45,000 bases of DNA. Source: an uncultured Bacteroidota bacterium (lineage in GTDB: Bacteria > Bacteroidota > Bacteroidia > Flavobacteriales > Flavobacteriaceae). The number at the start of each line of letters is the position of its first letter. Positions within the stretch are counted from its first letter, which is position 1. The translations under genes were made by a program, and so were the position numbers. The stretch lies in contig CACAZM010000004.1 in NCBI GenBank assembly GCA_902536935.1, positions 1 to 45,000 on the forward strand, read 5' to 3'. This document shows positions 1 through 7,983 of the stretch, piece by piece. The notes under the pieces are model-generated. The model made no database searches. It had not been told where the DNA came from and saw only the letters and a program-made list of their open reading frames with translations.

Positions 1-29
1 TTGTCTATACTAAGCATTAGGAAAATCCT

Positions 30-1190
30 ATGACGAAAGACAAAATCCACATTTTTGATACAACCCTCCGTGATGGCGAGCAGGTTCCAGGTTGTAAGCT
101 AAATACCGATCAAAAGCTTCATATTGCCAGTCGTCTTGACGAGCTTGGTGTCGATGTCATCGAAGCTGGATTTCCCATTTCTAGTCCTGGTGATTTTCGT
201 TCCGTACAAGAAGTATCAAAGATCGTTTCTAATGCATCTGTTTGTGGCTTAACCCGTGCTGTGGCGAAAGATATCGATGTTGCTGCACAAGCCCTAAAAC
301 ATGCAAAAAGACCTCGAATACATACAGGTATTGGGACCTCAGACTCCCATATCAAGCATAAGTTTAACTCCAATCGCGAACAAATCATTGATCGTGCAGT
401 TGGAGCTGTCAAGCACGCCAAACAATACGTTGAGGACATTGAGTTCTATGCTGAAGATGCTGGCAGAACTAATAATGATTTTCTTGCTAAAGTTTGTGAG
501 GAGGTCATAAAGGTAGGGGCTACCGTTCTCAATATACCAGATACAACTGGCTATTGTTTACCTGAAGATTACGGAGCAAAAATCAAGTACTTGGTCGAGA
601 ATGTAAAAGGGATCGAAAAAGCAATTATTTCATGCCATTGCCACAATGATTTGGGTTTGGCCACCGCAAATTCAATTGCAGGTGCTGTCAACGGAGCCCG
701 TCAAATTGAATGTACAATCAATGGAATCGGAGAACGTGCTGGAAACACCTCATTAGAGGAGGTTGTGATGATTATGCGTCAACATCCTAATCTTCAGCTA
801 GACACTAATATCAATACCAAACTTTTGTATGATACTTCTCAAATGGTTTCTGAAGCCATGGGGATGAATGTACAAGCCAATAAGGCAATCGTTGGGGCAA
901 ACGCTTTTGCGCATAGTTCTGGAATTCATCAGGATGGTGTCATAAAAAATAGAGAGACCTACGAAATCATAGACCCACATGATGTTGGTGTTGAAACCTC
1001 TGCAATTGTCTTAACCGCTCGCAGTGGCCGCGCAGCACTTGCCTATCGAGCTAAGAATATTGGAATCGAACTCACGAAACTTCAACTGGATAAAGTTTAC
1101 GAACAATTTTTGAAATTTGCAGATACGCATAAAGAAATCAATGATGATGATATTCCTGAAATTGTTGATCTTGCGAATCTAAATGCATAG
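30..1190 (+). CDS. leuA: 2-isopropylmalate synthase, short form
   Basis: Condenses acetyl-CoA with 2-oxoisovalerate to give 2-isopropylmalate, the committed step of leucine synthesis in the cytoplasm. The N-terminus has the HMGL-like signature DTTLRDGEQ (residues 10-18). The metal-binding HCHND follows at 203-207 and GERAGN at 234-239. At 386 residues the protein stops just after the catalytic barrel and linker. The roughly 120-residue C-terminal leucine-binding regulatory domain of the classical 500-520 residue enzyme is absent, and the normal stop is followed 14 bases later by leuC. The ATG overlaps a TGA (ATGA, 30-33) that closes one upstream frame, so a translationally coupled upstream gene is possible, but too little sequence is present to tell. 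The family call is secure. Homocitrate or citramalate synthase is a less likely alternative given the complete leuCDB set next door. Confidence 0.95.
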   Translation: MTKDKIHIFDTTLRDGEQVPGCKLNTDQKLHIASRLDELGVDVIEAGFPISSPGDFRSVQEVSKIVSNASVCGLTRAVAKDIDVAAQALKHAKRPRIHTGIGTSDSHIKHKFNSNREQIIDRAVGAVKHAKQYVEDIEFYAEDAGRTNNDFLAKVCEEVIKVGATVLNIPDTTGYCLPEDYGAKIKYLVENVKGIEKAIISCHCHNDLGLATANSIAGAVNGARQIECTINGIGERAGNTSLEEVVMIMRQHPNLQLDTNINTKLLYDTSQMVSEAMGMNVQANKAIVGANAFAHSSGIHQDGVIKNRETYEIIDPHDVGVETSAIVLTARSGRAALAYRAKNIGIELTKLQLDKVYEQFLKFADTHKEINDDDIPEIVDLANLNA

Positions 1191-1204
1191 GAAAACAATA
1201 TACA

Positions 1205-2581
1205 ATGGGGAAAACACTCTTTGACAAGGTTTGGGATAGCCATGTAGTCGATCAATTGAAAGACGGCCCAGATATTTTATACATCGACAAGCATTTAATC
1301 CATGAGGTGACAAGCCCACAGGCCTTTTCTACCCTTAACGATAAGGATATTCCAGTTTTCAGACCACAACAAATTTTAGCAACTGTTGATCACAACGTGC
1401 CAACACTAAACCAACATTTACCAATAAAAGATGAGTTGTCGAGAAATCAGGTAGCAAAATTGCGTAATAACTGTGAAAAACACGACATTGAACTTTATGG
1501 CTTAGGCCATCCTCATCAAGGTATCGTGCATGTTATTGGACCAGAACTAGGAATTACACAACCTGGTATGACCATGGTATGCGGAGATAGCCATACTTCA
1601 ACACATGGTGCTTTTGGATCGATCGCATTTGGAATCGGAACCAGTCAAGTTGCTCAAGTTTTTGCAAGTCAATGCTTGTTGGTAAGTAAGCCAAAAAGCA
1701 TGCGAATTATTGTTGATGGTGAACTGAAGAAAGGAGTTCATCCAAAAGACGTCATTCTCCACATTATTGCCCAACTTGGTACAGATTCAGGAACTGGGTA
1801 CTTTGTTGAATATGCAGGTGAAGTCTTTGAAAATATGAGTATGGAGGGTCGAATGACGGTCTGTAATATGAGTATTGAAATGGGTGCACGTGGAGGGATG
1901 ATCGCACCTGACCAAACAACTTACAACTATATTGAGGGTCGGGAATTTGCGCCTTCACAAGCAGAGTGGCAACAAAAACTCAAATATTGGAAATCCTTAC
2001 CCTCAGACCCTGATGCTTCGTTTGACAAAGAATACCATTTTGATGCAGCTGAAATCAGTCCGATGATTACCTATGGAACAAATCCAGGCATGGGAATTGG
2101 AATACAAGAACAAATCCCCTCATCGAAAAATGAATCCTTCAAAAAGTCTTTGGAATATATGGGATTTAAGCAAGGGGATACGCTTAACAATCTGCCCATA
2201 AACTACGTGTTTATCGGTAGTTGCACCAACTCAAGAATCGAGGATTTTAGGGTTGCCTCTGACTATATTAAGGGGAAGAAAAAGGCGGAAAATGTAAATG
2301 CCCTTATCGTTCCTGGCTCACAGCAAGTTGCCAAGCAAATTCAGGACGAGGGCTTAAGTGTAATTTTTGAAGAGGCGGGCTTTATGATCCGTCAGCCAGG
2401 CTGCTCAGCCTGTTTGGCAATGAATGATGATAAAATCCCAGCAGGAGAATACTGTGTGTCTACTTCTAATCGAAATTTTGAAGGAAGACAAGGCCCCGGA
2501 TCTCGTACGATTTTAGCGAGTCCACTAACTGCGGTTGCCGCCGCTATTGAAGGTAAAATCGTGGATATAACGCAATTATAA
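1205..2581 (+). CDS. leuC: 3-isopropylmalate dehydratase large subunit
   Basis: Large subunit of the isopropylmalate isomerase, which interconverts 2- and 3-isopropylmalate with LeuD. The three ligands of the aconitase-type [4Fe-4S] cluster are visible: Cys340 in GSCTNSR, and Cys400 and Cys403 in [24 protein letters not shown] (126-138) is the usual aconitase-family substrate motif. The length of 458 residues is normal for LeuC. The stop codon shares one base with the leuD start (TAATG at 2579-2583), which implies coupled translation of the two subunits. Confidence 0.97.
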   Translation: MGKTLFDKVWDSHVVDQLKDGPDILYIDKHLIHEVTSPQAFSTLNDKDIPVFRPQQILATVDHNVPTLNQHLPIKDELSRNQVAKLRNNCEKHDIELYGLGHPHQGIVHVIGPELGITQPGMTMVCGDSHTSTHGAFGSIAFGIGTSQVAQVFASQCLLVSKPKSMRIIVDGELKKGVHPKDVILHIIAQLGTDSGTGYFVEYAGEVFENMSMEGRMTVCNMSIEMGARGGMIAPDQTTYNYIEGREFAPSQAEWQQKLKYWKSLPSDPDASFDKEYHFDAAEISPMITYGTNPGMGIGIQEQIPSSKNESFKKSLEYMGFKQGDTLNNLPINYVFIGSCTNSRIEDFRVASDYIKGKKKAENVNALIVPGSQQVAKQIQDEGLSVIFEEAGFMIRQPGCSACLAMNDDKIPAGEYCVSTSNRNFEGRQGPGSRTILASPLTAVAAAIEGKIVDITQL

Positions 2582-3171
2582 TGGAAAAGTTTACCCGACT
2601 AGAACAAACTGCTATTCCGTTAGACATCGAAAACGTTGATACAGACCAAATTATCCCAGCGCGTTTTTTAAAATCAACTGATCGCGTGGGATTTGGTAAA
2701 AACTTATTTCGTGACTGGCGATATGATAAAAACGATAAGCCCATTGCTGATTTTGTTTTGAACAACCCAACCTTTGCAGGACCTATCCTTGTTGCTGGAA
2801 ATAATTTTGGTTGTGGTTCGAGCCGTGAGCATGCTGCCTGGGCATTGACAGATTATGGGTTTAAGGTGGTAATTTCTAGTTTCTTTGCTGACATTTTCAA
2901 AGGGAACGCCTTGAACAACGGACTGCTTCCTATACAAGTTAGTGACAGCCAACTCCAAAAAATTTTTAAAGCCATAACCAAAAATTCCAACTGCGAATTT
3001 ATTATAGATTTGATGGGCCAATACATTGAAGTGCCATCTATTGGTTTACATATCGACTTTGAGATCAACAGTTATAAAAAAACCTGCTTAATCAATGGCT
3101 ATGACGATATTGATTATTTGATCAGCAACAGGCACAAAATAGAAGAATTCGAAAGAAAACGAAATGCATAA
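2581..3171 (+). CDS. leuD: 3-isopropylmalate dehydratase small subunit
   Basis: Small (swivel) subunit that completes the isopropylmalate isomerase active site. It carries [14 protein letters not shown] (18-31) and [13 protein letters not shown] (77-89), both characteristic of LeuD. The length of 196 residues is typical. It is translationally coupled at both ends: its start overlaps the leuC stop by one base, and its last eight bases overlap the leuB start. Confidence 0.97.
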   Translation: MEKFTRLEQTAIPLDIENVDTDQIIPARFLKSTDRVGFGKNLFRDWRYDKNDKPIADFVLNNPTFAGPILVAGNNFGCGSSREHAAWALTDYGFKVVISSFFADIFKGNALNNGLLPIQVSDSQLQKIFKAITKNSNCEFIIDLMGQYIEVPSIGLHIDFEINSYKKTCLINGYDDIDYLISNRHKIEEFERKRNA

Positions 3172-4225
3172 AAAAATTGCTGTTTTGGATGGAGATGGGA
3201 TTGGTCCAGAAATCATTACAGAAGCCATAAAAGTATTAAAAGCAATCGAAAAAAAGTACAACCATTCTTTCATTTTCGAGCATGCACAAATTGGTGCGAT
3301 TGCCATTGATGCAACTGGCAACCCACTTCCAGAAAAAACCATTGAGGTTTGCAAATCAAACGATGCAATCTTATTTGGAGCAATAGGAGATCCGAAATTT
3401 GATAATGATCCCAATGCAAAAGTACGTCCCGAACAAGGACTTTTAGCTCTTCGAAAAGCATTAAATTTATTTTGCAATGTGCGTCCCGTTACAATCTATG
3501 ATCGTCTCATCGAAAGTTCACCCTTGAAGAGAGATCGAATTGAAGGAGTCGATTTGGTAATCTATCGCGAATTAACGGGAGGAATTTATTTTGGTCAAAA
3601 GAAAGAAGCGGATGAAAAAGGGGTTGCATCTGATTTGTGTACGTATTCCAAAGAAGAAATTATACGAGTAGCCCACCTTGCCTTTAAAGCTGCTGAGAAG
3701 CGCAAAAATAAACTAACATTGATTGACAAAGCAAATGTTCTTGCCTCCTCTCGTTTGTGGAGAAGTGTAGTGACAGAGCTGCACAGCAAAGAGTACAGTG
3801 ATGTTGAATTGGATTTTCTATTTGTCGATAATGCAGCCATGCAAATGGTATTAAACCCTGCTCAATTTGATGTTATTCTAACAGAAAATTTGTTTGGTGA
3901 TATCATTTCAGACGAAGCAAGTGTAATTGGTGGATCGATTGGTTTGTTGGCCTCTGCTTCCATTGGTGATCGTTATGCGTTATTTGAACCGATTCATGGT
4001 TCCTTTCCACAAGGAAAAGGAAAAGAGATAGCCAATCCTATTGCTACAATTTTGTCAGCTGCGATGATGCTCGATCACTTTGATATGGTTCAAGAAGCAA
4101 TTACTATTCGTGATGCTGTACAAAAAACCATCAACAGAGATATCGGAACTCCCGACATTAAACCCAATGAAAGTTCCACAACAACAGAGGTTGGATCGTA
4201 TATAAGCAACATCATTCTAGCATAA
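3164..4225 (+). CDS. leuB: 3-isopropylmalate dehydrogenase
   Basis: NAD-dependent oxidative decarboxylation of 3-isopropylmalate to 2-oxoisocaproate. It shows the N-terminal DGDGIGPE (10-17), the substrate-binding [10 protein letters not shown] (135-144), the catalytic Lys189 in DKANV, and the metal ligands Asp222, Asp246 and Asp250 (the last two in [13 protein letters not shown]). The 353-residue length is standard. It overlaps leuD by eight bases and is the last gene of the operon. The shared terminator hairpin begins at once after its stop codon. Confidence 0.97.
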   Translation: MHKKIAVLDGDGIGPEIITEAIKVLKAIEKKYNHSFIFEHAQIGAIAIDATGNPLPEKTIEVCKSNDAILFGAIGDPKFDNDPNAKVRPEQGLLALRKALNLFCNVRPVTIYDRLIESSPLKRDRIEGVDLVIYRELTGGIYFGQKKEADEKGVASDLCTYSKEEIIRVAHLAFKAAEKRKNKLTLIDKANVLASSRLWRSVVTELHSKEYSDVELDFLFVDNAAMQMVLNPAQFDVILTENLFGDIISDEASVIGGSIGLLASASIGDRYALFEPIHGSFPQGKGKEIANPIATILSAAMMLDHFDMVQEAITIRDAVQKTINRDIGTPDIKPNESSTTTEVGSYISNIILA

Positions 4226-4227
4226 AA

Positions 4228-4248
4228 AAGGCGCTAAAATAGCGCCTT
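4228..4248. terminator. Bidirectional intrinsic terminator between leuB and rpsA
   Basis: Perfect 8-bp stem AAGGCGCT / AGCGCCTT with a 5-base loop (AAAAT). It starts three bases after the leuB stop and lies about 30 bases past the rpsA stop. Read on the - strand the stem runs into six T residues, a textbook terminator for rpsA. Read on the + strand the downstream tract is weaker (TTAATTC), so termination of the leu operon may be less efficient. Confidence 0.85.
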
Positions 4249-4276
4249 AATTCTAAAGGGTAGAAGAAACGAATTG

Positions 4277-6118
4277 CTAGCCTTTTTTTTCTTCGTTCAT
4301 CTTCTTTTTGAGATCAGCTAAGGCATCAATATCACCAAGAGTTGAAACCTCCTTTTTGGCAGCAGCCTTCTTCTTTGCTTTTTTCACGATTTCTTGCTCC
4401 ATCTCTTTATAAACTGCACTGTGTGATAGTACCACACGCTTGTAATCCTTATTGAACTCTATGACTTTGAATTCAGCAGATTCTCCCTTTTTAAGTTTAT
4501 TTCCGTCTTCTTTTTCAAGATGACGATTGGGAACAAAAGCAGTAATATCATCGTTGAGAATGACCGTTGCTCCTTTGTCGACGATTTCATGGAGCGATGA
4601 ATTAACTAGAGTCCCCTCTGAAAACTCAGTTTCATATTTATTCCAAGGGTTATCTTGGATTTGCTTGTGACCGAGGCTGAGCTTTCTGCCGTCAACGTCC
4701 AATTCAAGAACAACAACTTCTAAATCTTGACCAACTGTAACTACCTCAGACGGGTGCTTTACTTTTTTGGTCCATGACAACTCAGATATGTAGATCAATC
4801 CGTCGATACCTTCCTCAAGCTCTACAAATACACCAAAGTTAGTGAAGTTTCTAATTACACCTTTGTGCTTAGATCCAACAGGATATTTTGATGTGATATC
4901 TGTCCATGGGTCTGCAGAAAGCTGCTTGATACCTAATGACATTTTTCGGTCTTCACGATCGAGCGATAAAATGGTAACTTTAACCTCGTCACCAACTTTT
5001 ACAAAGTCTTGCGCAGAACGCATGTGTGTGCTCCAAGACATTTCAGAAACGTGAACAAGACCTTCAACACCAGGTGCGATTTCGATAAATGCTCCGTAAT
5101 CAGCAATTACAGCAACTTTTCCTTCAACAATGTCTCCCTCTTTAAGGTCTTCGCTAAGTGCTTCCCATGGATGTTGACTCAATTGTTTTACTCCCAATTG
5201 AATACGTGATTTATCGTCATCGAAATCAAGAATAACAACGTTGAGTTTTTGATCGAGCTCAAGAATTTCACCGGGATGATTTATTCGATTCCAAGACAAA
5301 TCAGTAATGTGAACAAGCCCGTCAACTCCTCCCAGGTCGATAAAGACTCCGTAAGAAGTAATGTTTTTGACAGTTCCTTCTAGTACTTGACCTTTTTCGA
5401 GCTGACCAATGATTTCCTTTTTCTGCTCTTCAATATCCGCTTCGATCAGTGCCTTGTGAGAAACAACAACATTTTTAAATTCATGGTTGATTTTTACGAT
5501 CTTAAATTCCATGTTTTTATTCACGTATTGATCGTAATCACGTATTGGCTTCACATCGATCTGTGAGCCAGGTAAAAATGCCTCGATTCCAAATACGTCA
5601 ACAATCATACCCCCTTTGGTGCGACATTTTACAAAACCAGTAACCACTTCGGCTTTGTCGTGGGCTTCATTCACTCGATCCCACGCTTTGATCACACGAG
5701 CTTTTCGGTGTGACAAGACCAATTGTCCAGTTTTGTCTTCACGAATGTCAACAATGACTTCAACGCTATCGCCAACTTTTAAATCGGGATTATACCTAAA
5801 TTCATTTAATGAAATAACACCCTCAGATTTAGCATTAATATCAATAATGGCTTCACGTTCAGTCATGTGTGTAACTGTACCAAGAATTACATCTGTGTGC
5901 TGGGTGTCTACAAAATTCTCGTGTACAAGCTTTTCAAATTCCTTGTACTTCTTTTCGTCTATAGTTTCAGCAGCTTCTTGGTAAGAAACCCAATCGAAAT
6001 TAGCTAAAAACTCTTCAGGAGATTGTGTGGTGGACTGAAAATCGTTTGTATCATTGTGGGAAGTAGATGGCTCGATTTTTTCAACTTGAACTTCCTCGTT
6101 TACATGATCATTAGTCAT
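4277..6118 (-). CDS. rpsA: 30S ribosomal protein S1
   Basis: RNA-binding ribosomal protein that recruits and unfolds mRNA at the 30S subunit. Six S1-type OB folds can be traced at about residues 77-140, 157-222, 240-310, 328-396, 413-484 and 500-565. Repeats 3-6 carry the recurrent GVFIDL / GAFIEI / GVFVEL core followed by GLVHI or GLIYI. An acidic, Glu/Thr-rich N-terminal stretch (about 1-75) precedes the first fold, and a Lys/Ala-rich basic tail ends the 613-residue protein. Length and N-extension fit Bacteroidetes S1. The gene has a predicted promoter at 6229-6259 and an approximately 100-base leader with a strong hairpin, so it is probably transcribed separately from cmk upstream. Confidence 0.96.
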   Translation of the reverse strand: MTNDHVNEEVQVEKIEPSTSHNDTNDFQSTTQSPEEFLANFDWVSYQEAAETIDEKKYKEFEKLVHENFVDTQHTDVILGTVTHMTEREAIIDINAKSEGVISLNEFRYNPDLKVGDSVEVIVDIREDKTGQLVLSHRKARVIKAWDRVNEAHDKAEVVTGFVKCRTKGGMIVDVFGIEAFLPGSQIDVKPIRDYDQYVNKNMEFKIVKINHEFKNVVVSHKALIEADIEEQKKEIIGQLEKGQVLEGTVKNITSYGVFIDLGGVDGLVHITDLSWNRINHPGEILELDQKLNVVILDFDDDKSRIQLGVKQLSQHPWEALSEDLKEGDIVEGKVAVIADYGAFIEIAPGVEGLVHVSEMSWSTHMRSAQDFVKVGDEVKVTILSLDREDRKMSLGIKQLSADPWTDITSKYPVGSKHKGVIRNFTNFGVFVELEEGIDGLIYISELSWTKKVKHPSEVVTVGQDLEVVVLELDVDGRKLSLGHKQIQDNPWNKYETEFSEGTLVNSSLHEIVDKGATVILNDDITAFVPNRHLEKEDGNKLKKGESAEFKVIEFNKDYKRVVLSHSAVYKEMEQEIVKKAKKKAAAKKEVSTLGDIDALADLKKKMNEEKKG

Positions 6119-6134
6119 GATTTTAAGTTTTGTA

Positions 6135-6172
6135 TTTTGTTGCTTTTAGAAAATTGGCGTCAAGCAACAAAA
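6135..6172 (-). promoter_or_regulatory. Perfect 11-bp inverted repeat in the rpsA leader
   Basis: On the - strand the arms TTTTGTTGCTT (from 6172 to 6162) and AAGCAACAAAA (6145 to 6135) pair perfectly around a 16-base loop. The hairpin ends 16 bases before the rpsA ATG. It is followed by TACAAAAC and not a T-tract, so it does not look like a terminator. S1 synthesis is autoregulated at translation through leader structures in Escherichia coli. By analogy this hairpin could be an S1 target, but that is inference. Confidence 0.6.
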
Positions 6173-6228
6173 GCGGTTATCAAAAATGTTAAGGGGTATT
6201 TTCGCAAGGACGCTTCCCTTAGGGTTGG

Positions 6229-6259
6229 CAAAATTAACCCTTTTCAAAAAACAAGCAAA
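6229..6259 (-). promoter_or_regulatory. Predicted primary-sigma promoter of rpsA
   Basis: On the - strand the -33 element TTTG (6259-6256) is followed after exactly 19 bases by TAATTTTG (6236-6229). This is a full match to the Bacteroidetes -7 consensus TAnnTTTG. The predicted transcript would begin near 6222, about 104 bases ahead of the rpsA ATG. A 6-bp inverted repeat, AGGGTT (6221-6226) and AACCCT (6236-6241), brackets most of the -7 element and the presumed start point. Confidence 0.65.
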
Positions 6260-6275
6260 TAATTCGACCCGAAAG

Positions 6276-6947
6276 TTATAGTAAATGTTTGTCTATTTCT
6301 GTAGTTGCAATATTGAGAAGTTCAGTTAAGCCCTCTTTGTCATTGCTTAACAAAATCGCATTCTCAGGAACAATCAGGGGGGAATCCTCCCTGCTGGAAT
6401 CAATATGGTCTCGTTTTGCAATATTCGCGTGAACTTCTTCAACAGAAACCTGCACTCCCTTTTCGATCAGTTCTGCATATCGCCGATTAATTCGAACCTT
6501 CATCGAAGCTTCAAGGAAAAATTTGATTGTGGCATTGGGAAAAACTACACTTCCAATGTCTCTGCCGTCCATGACAACATTTCCTTTTTCACCAAATTTC
6601 CTTTGCTTAGCCACCATAAATTGTCTAAATAACGGCTCTTTTGCCACTAAGCTGACCTTACTGGATACCTCCATTGATCGAACTTCATCGTCGATAATTT
6701 TACCGTTTAGCCTGATTTCATCTGCATTTGTAAAGTCTATATCAATGGTTGGCAATTTAGCGATCAGCATATCGACGTTAAATTTGTGATCGTTGAGAAG
6801 ATTGTGATCCTGTGCATAAAAGGTTAATGCGCGATACATTGCACCAGAGTCAATGTGTTTGAAACCGTAATGTTTGGCAATGGCCTTTGCTAAAGAACTT
6901 TTACCTGTTGACGATGCCCCGTCTATTGTGATAATGATGCTTTCCAT
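6276..6947 (-). CDS. cmk: Cytidylate kinase
   Basis: Phosphorylates CMP and dCMP with ATP. The P-loop GASSTGKSS spans residues 10-18, HIDSGAMYR follows at 31-39, and the nucleotide-monophosphate motif DGRDIG is at 127-132. The 223-residue length is standard. The start codon lies directly against the TGA of porQ, so the two genes are almost certainly co-transcribed. rpsA follows 157 bases downstream, the common cmk-rpsA neighbourhood. Confidence 0.95.
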   Translation of the reverse strand: MESIIITIDGASSTGKSSLAKAIAKHYGFKHIDSGAMYRALTFYAQDHNLLNDHKFNVDMLIAKLPTIDIDFTNADEIRLNGKIIDDEVRSMEVSSKVSLVAKEPLFRQFMVAKQRKFGEKGNVVMDGRDIGSVVFPNATIKFFLEASMKVRINRRYAELIEKGVQVSVEEVHANIAKRDHIDSSREDSPLIVPENAILLSNDKEGLTELLNIATTEIDKHLL

Positions 6948-7955
6948 TCAGGGTGCAAATGTAAGACCTAAAAAATTAGTGTTTCCTGCAGCGCTAAAAC
7001 GAGCATGACTGTAGTTAAACCTAAATTTTCGTAGGTTGATCCCAAAGCCAAAACTCAAACCTGAAAAACTTCGTATTTCGGCAATTGAAAGTTCCGCAGA
7101 ACGCAAAAAATTATAACCAATCTGTATCGAAAATGCTCGTCCTGGAAAAAACTCAGAACCAAAGACAAAGTGTCTGATTAATTCGTCAAAAATTCTCGAA
7201 TCTTCATCTACCGAATCACCTTCAAAATTAGTTTGTTGCTGATTGGGATTAACATAAGCAAGGTTCCAATTTTGTAGATTATCAATTGAAAAGTGCCAAC
7301 GCAGAGGAAGGTACTGCAGCTCATTCGATATGCCGAATGACAATGAAAAAGGAATACTTTCTTTTACACTATCATAAGTACGAATTTGCGATCCAATATT
7401 GCGTGCGATCAAGCCAAATCGGTATCGAGAATTTGGTGGAGAATGATATAGTCCTAAATCCATCGTAAAGCCAATTGAATTGAATTCTGCCAGCGTTGAG
7501 CTAATCAGGTTTAACCTCGCTCCCACAAAGAGATTTTTGGAAGGAAAATGGTAAGCATAAGCTACGCCCAGAGAAACTTCATTTCCCGAAAATTCGCCAA
7601 TTTTCTCTCCAAAAGAACTTGTTTCATAAAATTTCCCATAATGTATGAATCGGGAGTCTACTAAAATGGCACTTCCTTCATTTAGGCCAAAAACAGCAGC
7701 TGCGGTACCACGGTTAATTCCCGCAAAATAAGGCTGGTAGTTCAATGAAACTTGACCCTTTATGGAATCTGAAACCATTGCTGGATTGACCAAGGCACCA
7801 TGAATGGAGTTTGTAGATAAGGTTGAAATCCATGTCCCCAAAGCCATATGCCTTGGGCTTGCAGACAACTCTAAAAATTGATATGTTTTTGACCCACCGA
7901 TTTGAGCAAAAATGGATGAACAACACAAAAAAACGAAAAGTACAATCAACCTCAT
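6948..7955 (-). CDS. porQ: Type IX secretion system protein PorQ
   Basis: Outer-membrane beta-barrel component of the T9SS, linked in the literature to the cell-surface attachment complex (PorU/V/Q/Z). The signal peptide is MRLIVLFVFLCCSSIFA, with predicted cleavage before Gln18. The conserved start of the mature protein (GGSKTYQFLELSASPRHMAL) reads as the PorQ/PorV-like family. Glycine- and aromatic-rich alternating strands run to the end and finish NFLGLTFAP, a typical barrel C-terminus. At 335 residues it is full length. The gene sits between lon (28-base gap) and cmk (no gap), a placement I recall for flavobacterial porQ. Confidence in PorQ, as opposed to another PorV-like barrel, rests on this context and the N-terminal motif. 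Confidence 0.85.
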   Translation of the reverse strand: MRLIVLFVFLCCSSIFAQIGGSKTYQFLELSASPRHMALGTWISTLSTNSIHGALVNPAMVSDSIKGQVSLNYQPYFAGINRGTAAAVFGLNEGSAILVDSRFIHYGKFYETSSFGEKIGEFSGNEVSLGVAYAYHFPSKNLFVGARLNLISSTLAEFNSIGFTMDLGLYHSPPNSRYRFGLIARNIGSQIRTYDSVKESIPFSLSFGISNELQYLPLRWHFSIDNLQNWNLAYVNPNQQQTNFEGDSVDEDSRIFDELIRHFVFGSEFFPGRAFSIQIGYNFLRSAELSIAEIRSFSGLSFGFGINLRKFRFNYSHARFSAAGNTNFLGLTFAP

Positions 7956-7983
7956 ATAGACAAGAAATGCTTTGGATTGATAA

